Below are positions 15,757 through 24,967 of a stretch of DNA of 64,000 nucleotides, one piece after another. Position numbers and translations under genes: made by a program. The DNA lies in NCBI RefSeq assembly GCF_000961095.1, contig NZ_CP011058.1:3189501-3253500 (forward strand), in the 5' to 3' direction. Within the stretch, counting starts at the first letter, position 1. The number at the start of each line of letters is the position of its first letter. The stretch comes from Paenibacillus beijingensis (GTDB taxonomy: Bacteria; Bacillota; Bacilli; Paenibacillales; Paenibacillaceae). A model generated the notes under the pieces. It searched no databases. It was not told where the DNA came from and worked only from the letters and a program-made list of their open reading frames with translations.

Positions 15757-17169
15757 ATGAATGTCCAACTAGCGGCTTTCAATTCAAACAATCGCCTAAA
15801 GATGGCTTCAACCGTCCGGAAAATGACCGTCATTGTCGCCATGGCGGCACTGCTGAATCCCCTTAACTCGACGATGATTACGGTTGCGCTTCTGAAAATC
15901 GCTTTCTATTATCAGATTTCGATCACGCAAACGTCCTGGCTTATTTTAGGTTATTTCCTGATGACGGCCATCGGCCAGCCGGTTATGGGCAAGCTTGCCG
16001 ATCTGTACGGGCCTCGCCGCATTTTCAGCGCCGGGCTCGTTTTCGTTGCCTTGTTCAGCCTGCTTTCCGTTTGGGCGCCGTCGTTCGGGTGGCTGGTAGC
16101 CCTGCGCATTTTGCAGTCGTTCAGCAATACGGCGTTATTTCCGGCAGGGATGGCAATGCTTCAGGCTTCTGCGGCCGCAGCCGGGACGAATAACGGGAAA
16201 ATTCCCGTTTCGGCTACAGGGATGATCTCCTTCACGAACAACATTACGGCGGCCCTCGGTCCGGTCATCGGCGGTTTTCTCGTCTATTTCATCGATTGGA
16301 GATCCATTTTCTGGATTAACGTGCCGATTGTGATGCTGATTATGACTTTATTCCGCCTTTGGATTCCCCGAGAACAATCCTCGGCCGCCGCTGACCGGAG
16401 CGTGGTGTCCTGGCGGAGCCAGCTTGATATTCCGGGCATTCTGCTTTTTAGCAGCACGCTTTTCGGGCTCATGTACTTTCTGCAGTCCATGAAGAACGGC
16501 CCGCTTTGGTGGATGCTTATTGCTGCCGCGTCTCTGTTAGTCGTGCTCGTCGGCTACGAATTGCGCAGGGAGAACCCGTTTATCAATGTGAGGCTTCTGA
16601 AGTCAGATTTGAAACTATTGATGGTGTATGTGCAGTACGTAGGGACAAGTTTTGTGTATTACTGCATCCTCTATGGGTTGCCTTTATGGCTGCAGCAGCT
16701 GTGTGGATATTCGGCGAAGGATTCGGGGCTAATTCTGCTGCCGCTGCTGGTATCCGGAATCGTAGCGACGCAGGTGGCGGTCCCCATCATTTCCCGCTAC
16801 ACGTACAGAAGATCGATCGTTGTCGGGTACATGTTTCTGGTCCTTGGTACGGCGCTGCTGCTGCTCGTAACATCGGATACCGGCTTAATATGGCTGCTGG
16901 CCGTTCTCGCTATACTTGGCATCCCGAACGGCCTTGCCAATGTTGGCTGGCAGACGGCTCTGTTCACGCTTGCCAAACCGGGGGAGACAGGCGCGGCGTC
17001 CGGGCTGTTTCTAACCTTCCGTTCTTTGGGGAGCATTTTGGCAACGAACCTGATCGGCGCCGTCTTCAGCGGCAAGGCGACGACGGGTAGTCTGCATGAA
17101 ATCGCCGCCGTCATTTTTGCCGTAAGTCTCGTCATGGCCGCGGTGAGCTTCAGCCGCAAGCTTGTTTGA
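15757..17169 (+). CDS. MFS drug:H+ antiporter (DHA2-like)
   Basis: 470 residues with about 14 hydrophobic segments, fitting the EmrB/QacA (DHA2) group. Seen: LNPLNSTMITVALLKIA in the first helix, LADLYGPRRIFSAGL (the conserved loop 2-3 motif GxLaDrxGxrr), and a C-terminal half with FVYYCILYGLPLWLQQL. The start at 15757 is the ATG just before the first helix; in-frame ATGs lie upstream at 15739 and earlier. The gene follows the dehydrogenase and VOC genes and is convergent with the PaaX-like regulator. The substrate is not predictable. Confidence 0.85.
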   Translation: MNVQLAAFNSNNRLKMASTVRKMTVIVAMAALLNPLNSTMITVALLKIAFYYQISITQTSWLILGYFLMTAIGQPVMGKLADLYGPRRIFSAGLVFVALFSLLSVWAPSFGWLVALRILQSFSNTALFPAGMAMLQASAAAAGTNNGKIPVSATGMISFTNNITAALGPVIGGFLVYFIDWRSIFWINVPIVMLIMTLFRLWIPREQSSAAADRSVVSWRSQLDIPGILLFSSTLFGLMYFLQSMKNGPLWWMLIAAASLLVVLVGYELRRENPFINVRLLKSDLKLLMVYVQYVGTSFVYYCILYGLPLWLQQLCGYSAKDSGLILLPLLVSGIVATQVAVPIISRYTYRRSIVVGYMFLVLGTALLLLVTSDTGLIWLLAVLAILGIPNGLANVGWQTALFTLAKPGETGAASGLFLTFRSLGSILATNLIGAVFSGKATTGSLHEIAAVIFAVSLVMAAVSFSRKLV

Positions 17170-17194
17170 CAGCTTAATTCGTCATTGTCGCTAT

Positions 17195-18001
17195 TCAGTC
17201 CGTTGACACGATCAGGGAATACAGCTCTTTGTCGCTTTGGAGCAGGGGAGCGAGCTTATGACCGATATAATAGTGATACAATTCCCGAGCCTTCGGCATT
17301 TTCCAATCGTCCGGCAGCAACTCTTTCGGCAAGAATGGGTCTTCTAGCAAAATTTCACCGAACGCCTCTCCGGCTTCCAAAATGAGCAGCAGGACATCCC
17401 ACGGCATAGCCCCCGCGCTGTTCTCCATAAAAGCCGACGATTCTTTGATCTTGTCGTTGATCCAGGCGATAAACGAGACGTATTTGTCATTAAGCTCCTG
17501 GACGGGCCAAATCCGTTTCGCGTCGATCGCCGTGATCGGGCCGTACCGCAGCTCGCCGATTGCGGTGCGGATCCATGATGCGTCCATGCCGCACTGTGCG
17601 GCCAACTCGAGCACGGCGTTCTCGCGATTGAACGGGCAAATGAAGACGCCATCGAACAAGAGTCCGTAACCGATTTGCATCAGCTCGCGGCGGAACGAAT
17701 TCCGCATGGAACGATGCTGCTCAGGAATGCTGAACATGACGAAGTGCCAGCGCCCGTCCCACGACATATCCATTCCGGAAAATTTAAGCTGTAGGCTCTC
17801 GATGACCCTGGCGCCTGCTTCCGCCAATTTATATTTCCGGTCTTCCGCCGCGATGTAGCCTTTCTTCTTCATGGAAGAGAGCGTATTGCGAATGACCTGC
17901 TCGGATTTGCCGCGATCCTTGAAAATCCGAATAAACTCGGAGGTCGAAATTGCTCGCCGATGCAGGAGCATGTACAGGATTTGCTTTTCTAAGGACAGCA
18001 T
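17195..18001 (-). CDS. PaaX-family transcriptional regulator
   Basis: 268 residues, close to PaaX, the phenylacetyl-CoA-responsive repressor family. The N-terminal winged helix (EKQILYMLLHRRAISTSEFI RIFKDRG when read through) is followed by the central segment WDGRWHFVMFSIPEQHRSMR, typical of the family, and the all-helical C-terminal domain. No phenylacetate genes are nearby, so the effector is likely something else. ATG 18001 follows GAGGTG; the frame stays open to 18064 without a better site. It diverges from the MFS gene at 18199 and is convergent with the one ending at 17169. Confidence 0.8.
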   Translation of the reverse strand: MLSLEKQILYMLLHRRAISTSEFIRIFKDRGKSEQVIRNTLSSMKKKGYIAAEDRKYKLAEAGARVIESLQLKFSGMDMSWDGRWHFVMFSIPEQHRSMRNSFRRELMQIGYGLLFDGVFICPFNRENAVLELAAQCGMDASWIRTAIGELRYGPITAIDAKRIWPVQELNDKYVSFIAWINDKIKESSAFMENSAGAMPWDVLLLILEAGEAFGEILLEDPFLPKELLPDDWKMPKARELYHYYIGHKLAPLLQSDKELYSLIVSTD

Positions 18002-18198
18002 GACAGCACCTCGATCCTTATGGCATATGCCCTTCATTATAAAGATTACGGTAAAGGGAAGCAAACCATTTTATAATAAAAATATTTTCCTTCACATCGT
18101 TTGAAGTTATATTTTGCGGCGATATCTCGGACGTGCGGCGAAAGTCCCTGTGAGAGAATAAGCTGCGGTCATTTTGAACGAAGAAAGGAGTAACCGGT

Positions 18199-19362
18199 AT
18201 GAAGAGCATCTTAAGCTTATATTTTCTGATTGCATTCGCGATCGGTACGGATACGTTTCTGGTGTCGCCGCTGCTCCCGACGCTTCGGCAGCAGTTTCAT
18301 ATCAGCGTCGAAGCATCGGGCTGGATGATCGGGGCGTATGCACTGGGGTACGCCTTGTTCGCTCTTATAGCGGGGCCGCTGTCGGACGGTTTGAACCGGA
18401 AAAAGATCATGCTGATCGGCATCCTCGGTTTTGCGGTTTCCACCTTCCTGTGCGGCTTGGCGTGGAACTTTTGGTCGATGTTTGCGTTTCGGGCGCTGGC
18501 CGGCATTTTTGCGGCATTTATGTCTCCGCAGGTGTGGGCGACGATCCCGGTTCTAGTTCCCGCCTCGAAGGTGACGAAATCGATGGGCATCGTATCGGCC
18601 GGTTTCGCAGTCTCGCAGACGGTCGGCGTGCCGATTGGCAGCTACTTGGCCACATATTCCTGGAAGATGCCGTTTTTTATTATCGGGGGAATCGCTTTAG
18701 CGCTGTTCGCGTTGATTTTATGGATCGTCCCTCAATTTAAGCCGGCGGCTGCCGGCAGGCAGCCTTCCATAATGGATCGGTACGCAGAGTTGCTCGGCGC
18801 GAACGGGGCGAAAGGGTCCTATCTGGCCTTTTTTGCGATGTTGACGGGCGCTTTCGCCGTATTCACGTTTATCGGCAACTGGCTCTCGGACAAGTTCGGC
18901 ATGAACGTGTCGGAGATCGGTCAAGTGTTCATATTCATGGGCCTTGGCAACTTGATCGGCAGTTTTGTCGGCGGCCATGCGGCGGCGAGACTCGGCGGGC
19001 GAAACGTGCTGCTGGGGGGGATCGGCATGATGGCAATGCTGTACTTGATGCTCAACCTCGCAGCGTCGCCGCTGCTGGTGCATCTGTGCTTCTTCGTCTT
19101 GTATCTGGTCTTCGGGACCGTTTTCCCGATCATGATGGCGCTGTTCCAGACTCTATCCTCCACCGCCCGTGGGACAAGCGCAGCGCTAACGAACGTGGTC
19201 AACTACGCCGCAACGACAGCCGGGGCCTATATCGCTGGAATTGTGTACGCGCAGTTGAACGGGTTTTTCGGCTTGACGGTCTTCGCGTTACTGTGCTGCG
19301 CGGTATCCATTGGGCTGTGGGTCAAAAGCGGAACGGCAGTCGCTATTAAGCGTTCAGTCTAA
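18199..19362 (+). CDS. MFS transporter (12 helices)
   Basis: 387 residues, 12 predicted membrane helices, of the sugar-efflux/DHA1-like group. Seen: the first helix FLIAFAIGTDTFLVSPLLPT, the loop 2-3 motif GPLSDGLNRKKIMLIG, and helix 5 motif AGFAVSQTVGVPIGSYLA (the antiporter motif C position). AAAGGAG lies 13 bases upstream of the ATG. It is divergent from the PaaX-like gene, which may control it. No neighbouring enzyme hints at its substrate. Confidence 0.86.
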   Translation: MKSILSLYFLIAFAIGTDTFLVSPLLPTLRQQFHISVEASGWMIGAYALGYALFALIAGPLSDGLNRKKIMLIGILGFAVSTFLCGLAWNFWSMFAFRALAGIFAAFMSPQVWATIPVLVPASKVTKSMGIVSAGFAVSQTVGVPIGSYLATYSWKMPFFIIGGIALALFALILWIVPQFKPAAAGRQPSIMDRYAELLGANGAKGSYLAFFAMLTGAFAVFTFIGNWLSDKFGMNVSEIGQVFIFMGLGNLIGSFVGGHAAARLGGRNVLLGGIGMMAMLYLMLNLAASPLLVHLCFFVLYLVFGTVFPIMMALFQTLSSTARGTSAALTNVVNYAATTAGAYIAGIVYAQLNGFFGLTVFALLCCAVSIGLWVKSGTAVAIKRSV

Positions 19363-19470
19363 TAGGGAAGTCAGGCGTATGAGCATCTTAGACTCATAAA
19401 GGTAAGGATGCTGTCACAGTTGCACTCTGATCCTTGCGACCATGGATACGGATTTTTAAATTAGCGTTAG

Positions 19471-19497
19471 CCCGGGGGATGTCTCCCCCGGGTTTTT
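19471..19497 (+). terminator. Strong terminator downstream of the MFS gene
   Basis: Perfect 9-bp stem CCCGGGGGA/TCCCCCGGG with a 4-base loop, then TTTTT. It lies 108 bases after the MFS stop codon; the DNA between shows nothing else recognisable. Confidence 0.88.
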
Positions 19498-19603
19498 GTT
19501 TGGCTGTTAATTTATTGCTCGGCATGTCCAGGAGAAAACTTTTTTCATGCCCCCGACCATCAATGTTAAGGAAACAAATATGGGGAAATATCTGTACGTA
19601 AGG

Positions 19604-19627
19604 AAGCTTGAGAGATCAAGCTTTTTT
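19604..19627 (+). terminator. Second hairpin terminator before the MarR gene
   Basis: Perfect 8-bp stem AAGCTTGA/TCAAGCTT, 4-base loop GAGA, followed by TTTT. No gene lies between this and the terminator at 19471, so it may end a small unrecognised transcript or simply be a second insulator. Confidence 0.65.
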
Positions 19628-19768
19628 AGTTTTACTTGATCTTTAATGCAAAACTATTCTATAGTCTGTTTACCGAGCTGCTTTTTTATCCGAAAATAGG
19701 GAATGGTACAATAATAGCAGCTTTGGGAATCTTCCCAAGTATACATCTGTCAGTAGAGGTGTGTTTAT

Positions 19769-20179
19769 ATGGAATCATACCAATTATTATCCTATCAGAT
19801 GCGTGATATTAAAAATGCACTCACCGGAGTATTGAATAGGGTGCTTCTTCGATATGACGTTTCTCCCGTAATGATGTTTACACTTGAATTGCTTCTAAAA
19901 CATCCTGAATATATTGCGATTGATATTGCCTCAGAAGTTGGCGTAACACGGGGAGCTATTACGCAGTTACTAGATAAAATGGAAAAGCAAGGACTTGTTT
20001 CTCGCCATCCTCACCCTACAAGCCGCAGAAGCTTGCAGATCCGGGTGACCGATCAAGGACATGCTTTAGCGAATTCAGTCCTCAACGAATATCATGAGCA
20101 AATTGCAAAAATGTTCGACGTGTACTCAAATGATGAAATCTCTACCCTTAGTAAACTTTTGAGTAAGCTACCGCTGTAA
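19769..20179 (+). CDS. MarR-family transcriptional regulator
   Basis: 136 residues, a typical MarR protein. The winged helix spans roughly residues 45-100: YIAIDIASEVGVTRGAITQL, LDKMEKQGLVSRHPHPTSRR, and RSLQIRVTDQGHAL. GAGGTG lies 7 bases before the ATG. The SDR gene begins 91 bases downstream, with its own promoter overlapping a GTTTA/TAAAC dyad that this regulator probably binds. Confidence 0.87.
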   Translation: MESYQLLSYQMRDIKNALTGVLNRVLLRYDVSPVMMFTLELLLKHPEYIAIDIASEVGVTRGAITQLLDKMEKQGLVSRHPHPTSRRSLQIRVTDQGHALANSVLNEYHEQIAKMFDVYSNDEISTLSKLLSKLPL

Positions 20180-20197
20180 AGTTTCATCTGCAGTGTG

Positions 20198-20239
20198 TTG
20201 ACAATACAGTTGGCATGCATTAATGTTTAGTTATTAAAC
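20198..20239 (+). promoter_or_regulatory. SDR-gene promoter with MarR-type dyad
   Basis: -35 TTGACA (20198-20203), 17-bp spacer, -10 TAATGT (20221-20226). It is overlapped at its 3' side by the inverted repeat GTTTAGTTATTAAAC (20225-20239). Occupation of the dyad would block transcription of the SDR gene; the neighbouring MarR protein is the likely repressor. Confidence 0.65.
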
Positions 20240-20270
20240 AGTATAAAAACTAAACAAATGGAGTGATCTC

Positions 20271-21107
20271 ATGAGCAGAGTAATCTGTATTACCGGTGCA
20301 TCGTCCGGAATCGGGTTGGCAACCGCATTATTATTCGCGGAAGAAGGCTGGACTGTCTATGCTGGAACAAGGAATATTGAAAGAGATCAACAAAAATACA
20401 TCCACGGAAACCTTAACTTCGTGGATATTGACGTTACCAATCAAGATACCATTGAACGTGCGATCCAAATCATTGATCAGTATCATGGTCGATTGGATTT
20501 ACTTTTTTGCAATGCGGGCTTCGGATACGTGAAAGCATTGAACCAGACGGAAATCAAAGATGTACAAAAAGTCTTTGATACCAATGTCTACGGCGTCATT
20601 CGTACCATCCGGGAGGCATTCCCGTTAATGCGCAAAGCAGGTGGTGGACATATCGTCGTCACCTCAAGTATTAGCGGCTTAGTTGGCCAAGCTCTGAATG
20701 AGATATACTGCGCCAGTAAATTTGCTCTTGAGGGTTTAATTGAGAGTTTGGCCACGTATTATAAGCCGTATTTCAATATCGACGTTACGCTTATTGAACC
20801 TGGAGCTATCAATACGAATTTTAGTCATACAGTTATGTCCCAAATTGCTGCAAACGGCGGAATTGCTGAGGATGAATTTAAACCGGTATTCGATGCATTT
20901 ATCTCTACTTTTGGTTCAGTCAACGCCGACCCTCAATCTCCTGAATCCGTGGCTAAAGTCGTGCTTGAATTGACACGTCTGGAGGAAAAGCCTCTGCGTA
21001 TTCGGACTTCGGATGAAGCTGAACGCTTTGTGAGGTACAAGGTGGAGAACGACCCCAGTGGTTTGAATTGCTTATATGAAACGCGTAACATCCAACTGGG
21101 ATTGTAA
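20271..21107 (+). CDS. SDR-family oxidoreductase
   Basis: 278 residues, a classical-to-extended SDR of the kind often annotated as retinol-dehydrogenase-like. Seen: VICITGASSGIGLATALLFA (cofactor motif), CNAG near residue 85, VVTSSISG (catalytic serine) and YCASKFALEG (Tyr-x-x-x-Lys), then a PG motif in LIEPGAINTNF. All catalytic residues are present. AATGGAGTG precedes the ATG. It sits behind the MarR gene and before a small gene 20 bases downstream, suggesting a two- or three-gene stress-response unit. Confidence 0.88.
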   Translation: MSRVICITGASSGIGLATALLFAEEGWTVYAGTRNIERDQQKYIHGNLNFVDIDVTNQDTIERAIQIIDQYHGRLDLLFCNAGFGYVKALNQTEIKDVQKVFDTNVYGVIRTIREAFPLMRKAGGGHIVVTSSISGLVGQALNEIYCASKFALEGLIESLATYYKPYFNIDVTLIEPGAINTNFSHTVMSQIAANGGIAEDEFKPVFDAFISTFGSVNADPQSPESVAKVVLELTRLEEKPLRIRTSDEAERFVRYKVENDPSGLNCLYETRNIQLGL

Positions 21108-21127
21108 GTAACAAAGGAGACAAGAAC

Positions 21128-21376
21128 ATGGGAGAAAAGAACTTCGATCTCTTTGAGCATGAAATGGAAACTGGCAAAAATCTCGCCATCCAAGGGAAGT
21201 GGATAGATGCATATCGTCACTTCGAAATCGCCCATGAACTCGGTCATGGCGTTAGAAAACATCATTTAGCCGCACATCGTGCTGCCCTTCAAGCTGCTAT
21301 AAAGGCAAAGCATCCAGGACGTATCTTCTATCAATTGTTCTTCCTTGGATTTGCAACTCTCACTTCAAGACCGTGA
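21128..21376 (+). CDS. Small protein, DUF3703-like
   Basis: 82 residues, no signal peptide or membrane helix. The sequence EMETGKNLAIQGKWIDAYRH then FEIAHELGHGVRKHHLAAHR resembles the DUF3703 family, helical proteins with a conserved HxLG...HxxxH pattern of unknown function. The histidine-rich middle (HGVRKHHLAAHR) could bind a metal, which is inference. ACAAAGGAGACAAG precedes the ATG by about 5 bases. It follows the SDR gene after 20 bases and likely shares its transcript. Confidence 0.6.
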   Translation: MGEKNFDLFEHEMETGKNLAIQGKWIDAYRHFEIAHELGHGVRKHHLAAHRAALQAAIKAKHPGRIFYQLFFLGFATLTSRP

Positions 21377-21450
21377 AAATTAAATGACCGATTATGAATG
21401 ATGGCCGCTTGTAAATCGTGCACTCGATCAGCAACCGGGTCCGTCAGCCT

Positions 21451-21496
21451 GAGCTGTCCTAGTCGATTAAGCGGCTAATCGACAGCTCTTCTTTTT
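21451..21496 (+). terminator. Terminator after the SDR/DUF3703 unit
   Basis: Outer stem GAGCTGTC/GACAGCTC with an inner pairing TCGATTA/TAATCGA, followed by TTCTTTTT. Confidence 0.75.
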
Positions 21497-21662
21497 ATGT
21501 GCGGCGGAAACCGTGAGACCGCGCACATTGTGACAAAGTCCGCAACACTGCCGAATCTCTGTTTACATATAGCCCGAACGAGTCATGTTCGCCTGAAGCC
21601 CGTGTTGTATAATGGCTGAACAGTTATCAACTGGCAGCGACGTTACAGACAGGAGTATAGGT

Positions 21663-22994
21663 ATGAACAACATTTCTTTTTATCAGACGCTGTGGAGATG
21701 GCATTTTTACGCCGGGCTTATTTTTGCCCCCTTCATTCTGATTCTTGCCGTTACGGGTTCCGTCTATTTATTTAAACCGCAGCTTGAACAATGGATGTAC
21801 CATGACGATTACGTTGTCGAGGCGCAAGGCAGCAAACTGCCCGCTTCCAGCCTCATTGCGAAAGTAACGGATGCTTATCCGGAAGCGCAGGTGCGAAAAT
21901 ATCGTCCGGGCGAGGATGCGGAGCGTTCCGCTGAGGTGAAAATAAACCTGAAAGGTGAATCGGTCACCGTATTTGTCAATCCTTACAGCGGGAATATCAT
22001 CGGTGAACTGAATGATAACGATCGCCTGATCGATAAGTTTGAGGAGTTTCATGGCGAGCTGATGCTGGGCAAGACCGGTGACCGGATTGTCGAGCTTGCC
22101 GCCTGCTGGTCGATCATCCTGATCGTGACCGGCATTTATTTGTGGTTTCCGAAGGGCAAAGGAAAACTGGCGGGTGTTGTTTTTCCACGGTTCAAGAGAG
22201 GCAGGAAAAACCTGATCCGGGATTTGCACGCCGTCCCTGCTTTTTGGATTTCCGCTGCGATGCTGTTTTTGGTCATCACCGGTTTGCTATGGTCGGGTCT
22301 GTGGGGGACTAATGTACAAAATCTCGCCACGAACGCAGGTGTCGGCTATCCGCCGTCGATCTGGGTCGGCAGCGCGCCTTCCAGCACAGTGAAGACCAAA
22401 GACATAGCCGACGTCCCGTGGGCGGCTCAAAATCTGGACGTCCCGACGTCCGGTATGCAGGGATATATTCCCGTTTCGATCGATCATATTGTAACGACGG
22501 CGGAAAAGCTGAACATTTATCCGACTTACGAGGTCATTTTTCCGAAAAAAGCGGAGGGCGTCTATACGATATCCGTCTTCCCGCCCAAAGCGAAAGACGA
22601 AGCTACCGTTCATATCGATCAATATACGGGAGCGGTGTTGGCGGATTACCGGTACATTCATTATGCGCCGATCGGCAAACTGATGGCATGGGGCATTACG
22701 GTGCATAAAGGATTGGAATACGGCCTGCCCAACCAAATTGCCGGACTGCTGGTCTGTATTGGTATTGCGGGCATCGCAGCCAGCGGCATGATGCTCTGGT
22801 GGAAACGTAAACCAAGCGGTCAGCTCGGTGCGCCTAAAGCGCCGGGATTAAAGAAAATGAAGGTTGTTGCCGTTATCCTTGCCCTGTTCGGATTGTTGTT
22901 TCCGTTGGTCGGGGCAACGCTGATCGCCGTGTTAGTGCTGGATTGGCTCGTTATACGAAGAGTTCGGATGTTCAGAACGTTTTTTAACGCATAG
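21663..22994 (+). CDS. PepSY-associated membrane protein
   Basis: 443 residues of the PepSY-TM (iron-regulated membrane protein) family. An N-terminal membrane helix follows HFYAGLIFAPFILILAVTGS, with the histidine and VTGSVYLFKPQLE typical of the family. Two PepSY-like extracytoplasmic segments follow, and at least three further membrane helices, the last pair near the C-terminus. Paralogues are found in respiratory, copper and siderophore-reduction contexts. ATG 21663 is chosen for CAGGAG 9 bases upstream; the frame is open from 21612. A YtkA-like lipoprotein gene follows 34 bases downstream. Confidence 0.83.
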   Translation: MNNISFYQTLWRWHFYAGLIFAPFILILAVTGSVYLFKPQLEQWMYHDDYVVEAQGSKLPASSLIAKVTDAYPEAQVRKYRPGEDAERSAEVKINLKGESVTVFVNPYSGNIIGELNDNDRLIDKFEEFHGELMLGKTGDRIVELAACWSIILIVTGIYLWFPKGKGKLAGVVFPRFKRGRKNLIRDLHAVPAFWISAAMLFLVITGLLWSGLWGTNVQNLATNAGVGYPPSIWVGSAPSSTVKTKDIADVPWAAQNLDVPTSGMQGYIPVSIDHIVTTAEKLNIYPTYEVIFPKKAEGVYTISVFPPKAKDEATVHIDQYTGAVLADYRYIHYAPIGKLMAWGITVHKGLEYGLPNQIAGLLVCIGIAGIAASGMMLWWKRKPSGQLGAPKAPGLKKMKVVAVILALFGLLFPLVGATLIAVLVLDWLVIRRVRMFRTFFNA

Positions 22995-23028
22995 TAACTA
23001 TATAGAGCAAAGAGGGGAATCGCGCGTC

Positions 23029-23493
23029 GTGAAAAATGGTGGTAAGCTTACAGTTGTCTTGATTTGCATGCTGCTGCTGTCGGCCTGCTCGCCGCCGAGC
23101 CCAAATGCGGCTTCAAAATATCAAAAGGAGAATGTGCTCGGCATCGTTATTATCGTGCCCGATCCAATTACTTTGGGCAAACCGCAGCGCTTTATTGCCG
23201 TCCTCGAACAAGCAGGCACAAAAGTGGACAATGCCGACGATGTCCGTTTTACGATTTGGGGCAGCGGCGATACCGGACCGCGTGAAACCGTTGCGGCCGC
23301 TAACGATGGGAACGGCATATACAGCGTGGAGAAAATGATCGACCGGGAAGGCGTTTATTACGTACAGGTGAATGCGAGCGCAGGCGGTTCCAGCGTCATG
23401 CCGACCAAACGATTTATCGCAGGAGACGTAACGCAAGAAGACGGCGCGCCTGACAATCTTCACCAAGCCCCCACCGGCCACGAGCATCATTAA
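23029..23493 (+). CDS. YtkA-like lipoprotein
   Basis: 154 residues, exported lipoprotein: signal LTVVLICMLLLSACS, lipobox LSAC at about Cys20. The mature part is an Ig-like YtkA/FixH-type domain (ITLGKPQRFIAVLEQAGTKV, DDVRFTIWGSGDTG, GVYYVQVNASAGG), and the protein ends in a histidine-rich tail GHEHH that may bind metal. The start is GTG at 23029, preceded by AGAGGGGAATC. YtkA-type domains are often found beside heme/copper assembly genes; here the partner is the PepSY membrane protein 34 bases upstream. Confidence 0.75.
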   Translation: MKNGGKLTVVLICMLLLSACSPPSPNAASKYQKENVLGIVIIVPDPITLGKPQRFIAVLEQAGTKVDNADDVRFTIWGSGDTGPRETVAAANDGNGIYSVEKMIDREGVYYVQVNASAGGSSVMPTKRFIAGDVTQEDGAPDNLHQAPTGHEHH

Positions 23494-23649
23494 AAATTCG
23501 TTATTGCCCGAATTGGGACAGGCTTAATCCGCTTCGAGCCGGATGTTCAATTAAACTCATATCGAAATACCTTGTATTCACATATGAAAAGAGAATATAT
23601 TAATAGTATGATTTGCTGAAATTCAAACGTCACCTTGGAGGTTTATTGT

Positions 23650-23694
23650 ATGACGCTTTATAAGCTGTATGACGCGCCGAAAGTCATATCGTAG
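23650..23694 (+). CDS. 14-codon upstream ORF before the PLP-enzyme gene
   Basis: Short frame MTLYKLYDAPKVIS ending in TAG, 22 bases before the start of the next gene. It has a better ribosome site than the gene itself (GGAGG, 9 bases upstream). It could be a leader peptide that controls translation of the downstream gene, or the remnant of a longer gene. It contains no cysteine or serine run that would suggest simple attenuation. Confidence 0.4.
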   Translation: MTLYKLYDAPKVIS

Positions 23695-23716
23695 AAACTG
23701 GAAAGGTGTGGTAGAA

Positions 23717-24712
23717 ATGACAAACATTCCGGATCGGGTACCGCTGGCTAACCTGCCCACAAAGATTGAAAAGCTGGAGCGTTTATCCGCACAGTTAGGC
23801 GGCCCTAGCTTGTTCATTAAACGGGACGATCAAACCGGAACGGAGTTTTCGGGCAATAAGGTTAGAAAGTTAGAATACAGTCTGAAGGAAGCACTGGCAG
23901 CTGGCCATGATTACGTAATCACATGCGGAGGCATCCAGTCCAACCACTGCAGATCTACGGCTGCAGCCGCTGCGAAGCTTGGTTTGAAATCTTATCTAGT
24001 TCTGCGTGGAAACGAGCCTCAGGAGCCCGACGGCAATTTATTGCTGGATCATCTTCTTGGCGCGCAGATCCGTTACATTACGGCCGAAGAATACAGAGAA
24101 CGCAGAGCGGAAATCATGGAGAGCGTTAAGGACAAACTGACCGGGCAAGGGTATAAGCCCTATATTATTCCGGAAGGTGCATCCAATGGCATCGGCTCGT
24201 TCGGCTACTATACTGCACTGCGTGAGATCGTCGAACAGGAAAAGGAGCTCGGTGTCCACTTTGACGCCATTGTCGTTGCCGTCGGCTCCGGCGGCACTTA
24301 TGCCGGGCTGCTCCTGGCTTCCAAAACGTTACATTACAAAGCGGACATCATCGGAATTAACGTTTGTGACGACGAGTATTACTTCCGGCATGTAATTGAC
24401 TCTATTCTTCAGGATAGCGGCCGCTATCTTCAGGAAGATATCGCCTATGCCAAACAAGATTTTCATATTATCGACGGGTATGTTGGGCAAGGCTACGGAA
24501 TCAGCAGCCCGGAGGTACGCCAGTTTATTTTTGATTTTGCCAAGCTGGAAGGTGTTATTTTGGACCCTGTCTATACCGGCAAAGCGCTGTTCGGATTGGT
24601 GGAGGAGATCAAGAAGGGGCGCTTCAATGACCTTCATAATATTCTTTTTATTCATACGGGAGGCTTGTTCGGGCTTTTTCCGCAAAAACACGAATTTATC
24701 AATCCGAACTGA
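23717..24712 (+). CDS. D-cysteine desulfhydrase / ACC deaminase family PLP enzyme
   Basis: 331 residues, fold-type II pyridoxal-phosphate enzyme. The PLP lysine lies in EFSGNKVRKLEYSL, followed by ITCGGIQSNHCRSTAAAAAK, which binds the cofactor phosphate side, and the glycine loop VAVGSGGTYAG. These are the family signatures of D-cysteine desulfhydrase (DcyD) and 1-aminocyclopropane-1-carboxylate deaminase; the sequence alone does not separate the two. The start at 23717 is set by AAAGGTGTGG; a frame extension to 23669 lacks a site. A 14-codon reading frame precedes it. A terminator follows at 24766. Confidence 0.85.
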   Translation: MTNIPDRVPLANLPTKIEKLERLSAQLGGPSLFIKRDDQTGTEFSGNKVRKLEYSLKEALAAGHDYVITCGGIQSNHCRSTAAAAAKLGLKSYLVLRGNEPQEPDGNLLLDHLLGAQIRYITAEEYRERRAEIMESVKDKLTGQGYKPYIIPEGASNGIGSFGYYTALREIVEQEKELGVHFDAIVVAVGSGGTYAGLLLASKTLHYKADIIGINVCDDEYYFRHVIDSILQDSGRYLQEDIAYAKQDFHIIDGYVGQGYGISSPEVRQFIFDFAKLEGVILDPVYTGKALFGLVEEIKKGRFNDLHNILFIHTGGLFGLFPQKHEFINPN

Positions 24713-24765
24713 TCCGCTCAGCTTCTGCGACAGGTGGTTTTATGAAAAACTTTGTACAGACGAAA

Positions 24766-24804
24766 AGACAGCCGACGACTTGACTGATTGGTTGTCTTTT
24801 TTTT
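24766..24804 (+). terminator. Terminator after the PLP-enzyme gene
   Basis: Stem AGACAGCC/GGTTGTCT (8 bp, one G-T pair), 16-base loop, followed by seven T. Confidence 0.8.
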
Positions 24805-24867
24805 GCATGCCTTCTTGACGCAGTAGATGCGATTTCATCGGCATAACCTATTAAAAAAAAATAGTAA

Positions 24868-24896
24868 TTGACAACAATTCTCATTCTCAATAAAAT
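24868..24896 (+). promoter_or_regulatory. Promoter with a Fur-like box in the spacer
   Basis: -35 TTGACA (24868-24873), exactly 17 bp, -10 TAAAAT (24891-24896). The spacer carries CAATTCTCATTCTCAA, which on the other strand reads TTGAGAATGAGAATTG, close to the 7-1-7 Fur box core of Bacillus (TGATAATNATTATCA). Iron-loaded Fur would therefore block RNA polymerase at this promoter and the lipoprotein gene at 24968 should be induced by iron starvation. Confidence 0.7.
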
Positions 24897-24967
24897 AAGA
24901 AACAGGTTGGGAAGAAAAACGGTTTTGAACAAATTCAGAGCAGTCAAATGAGAGGGGAAATTATAGA

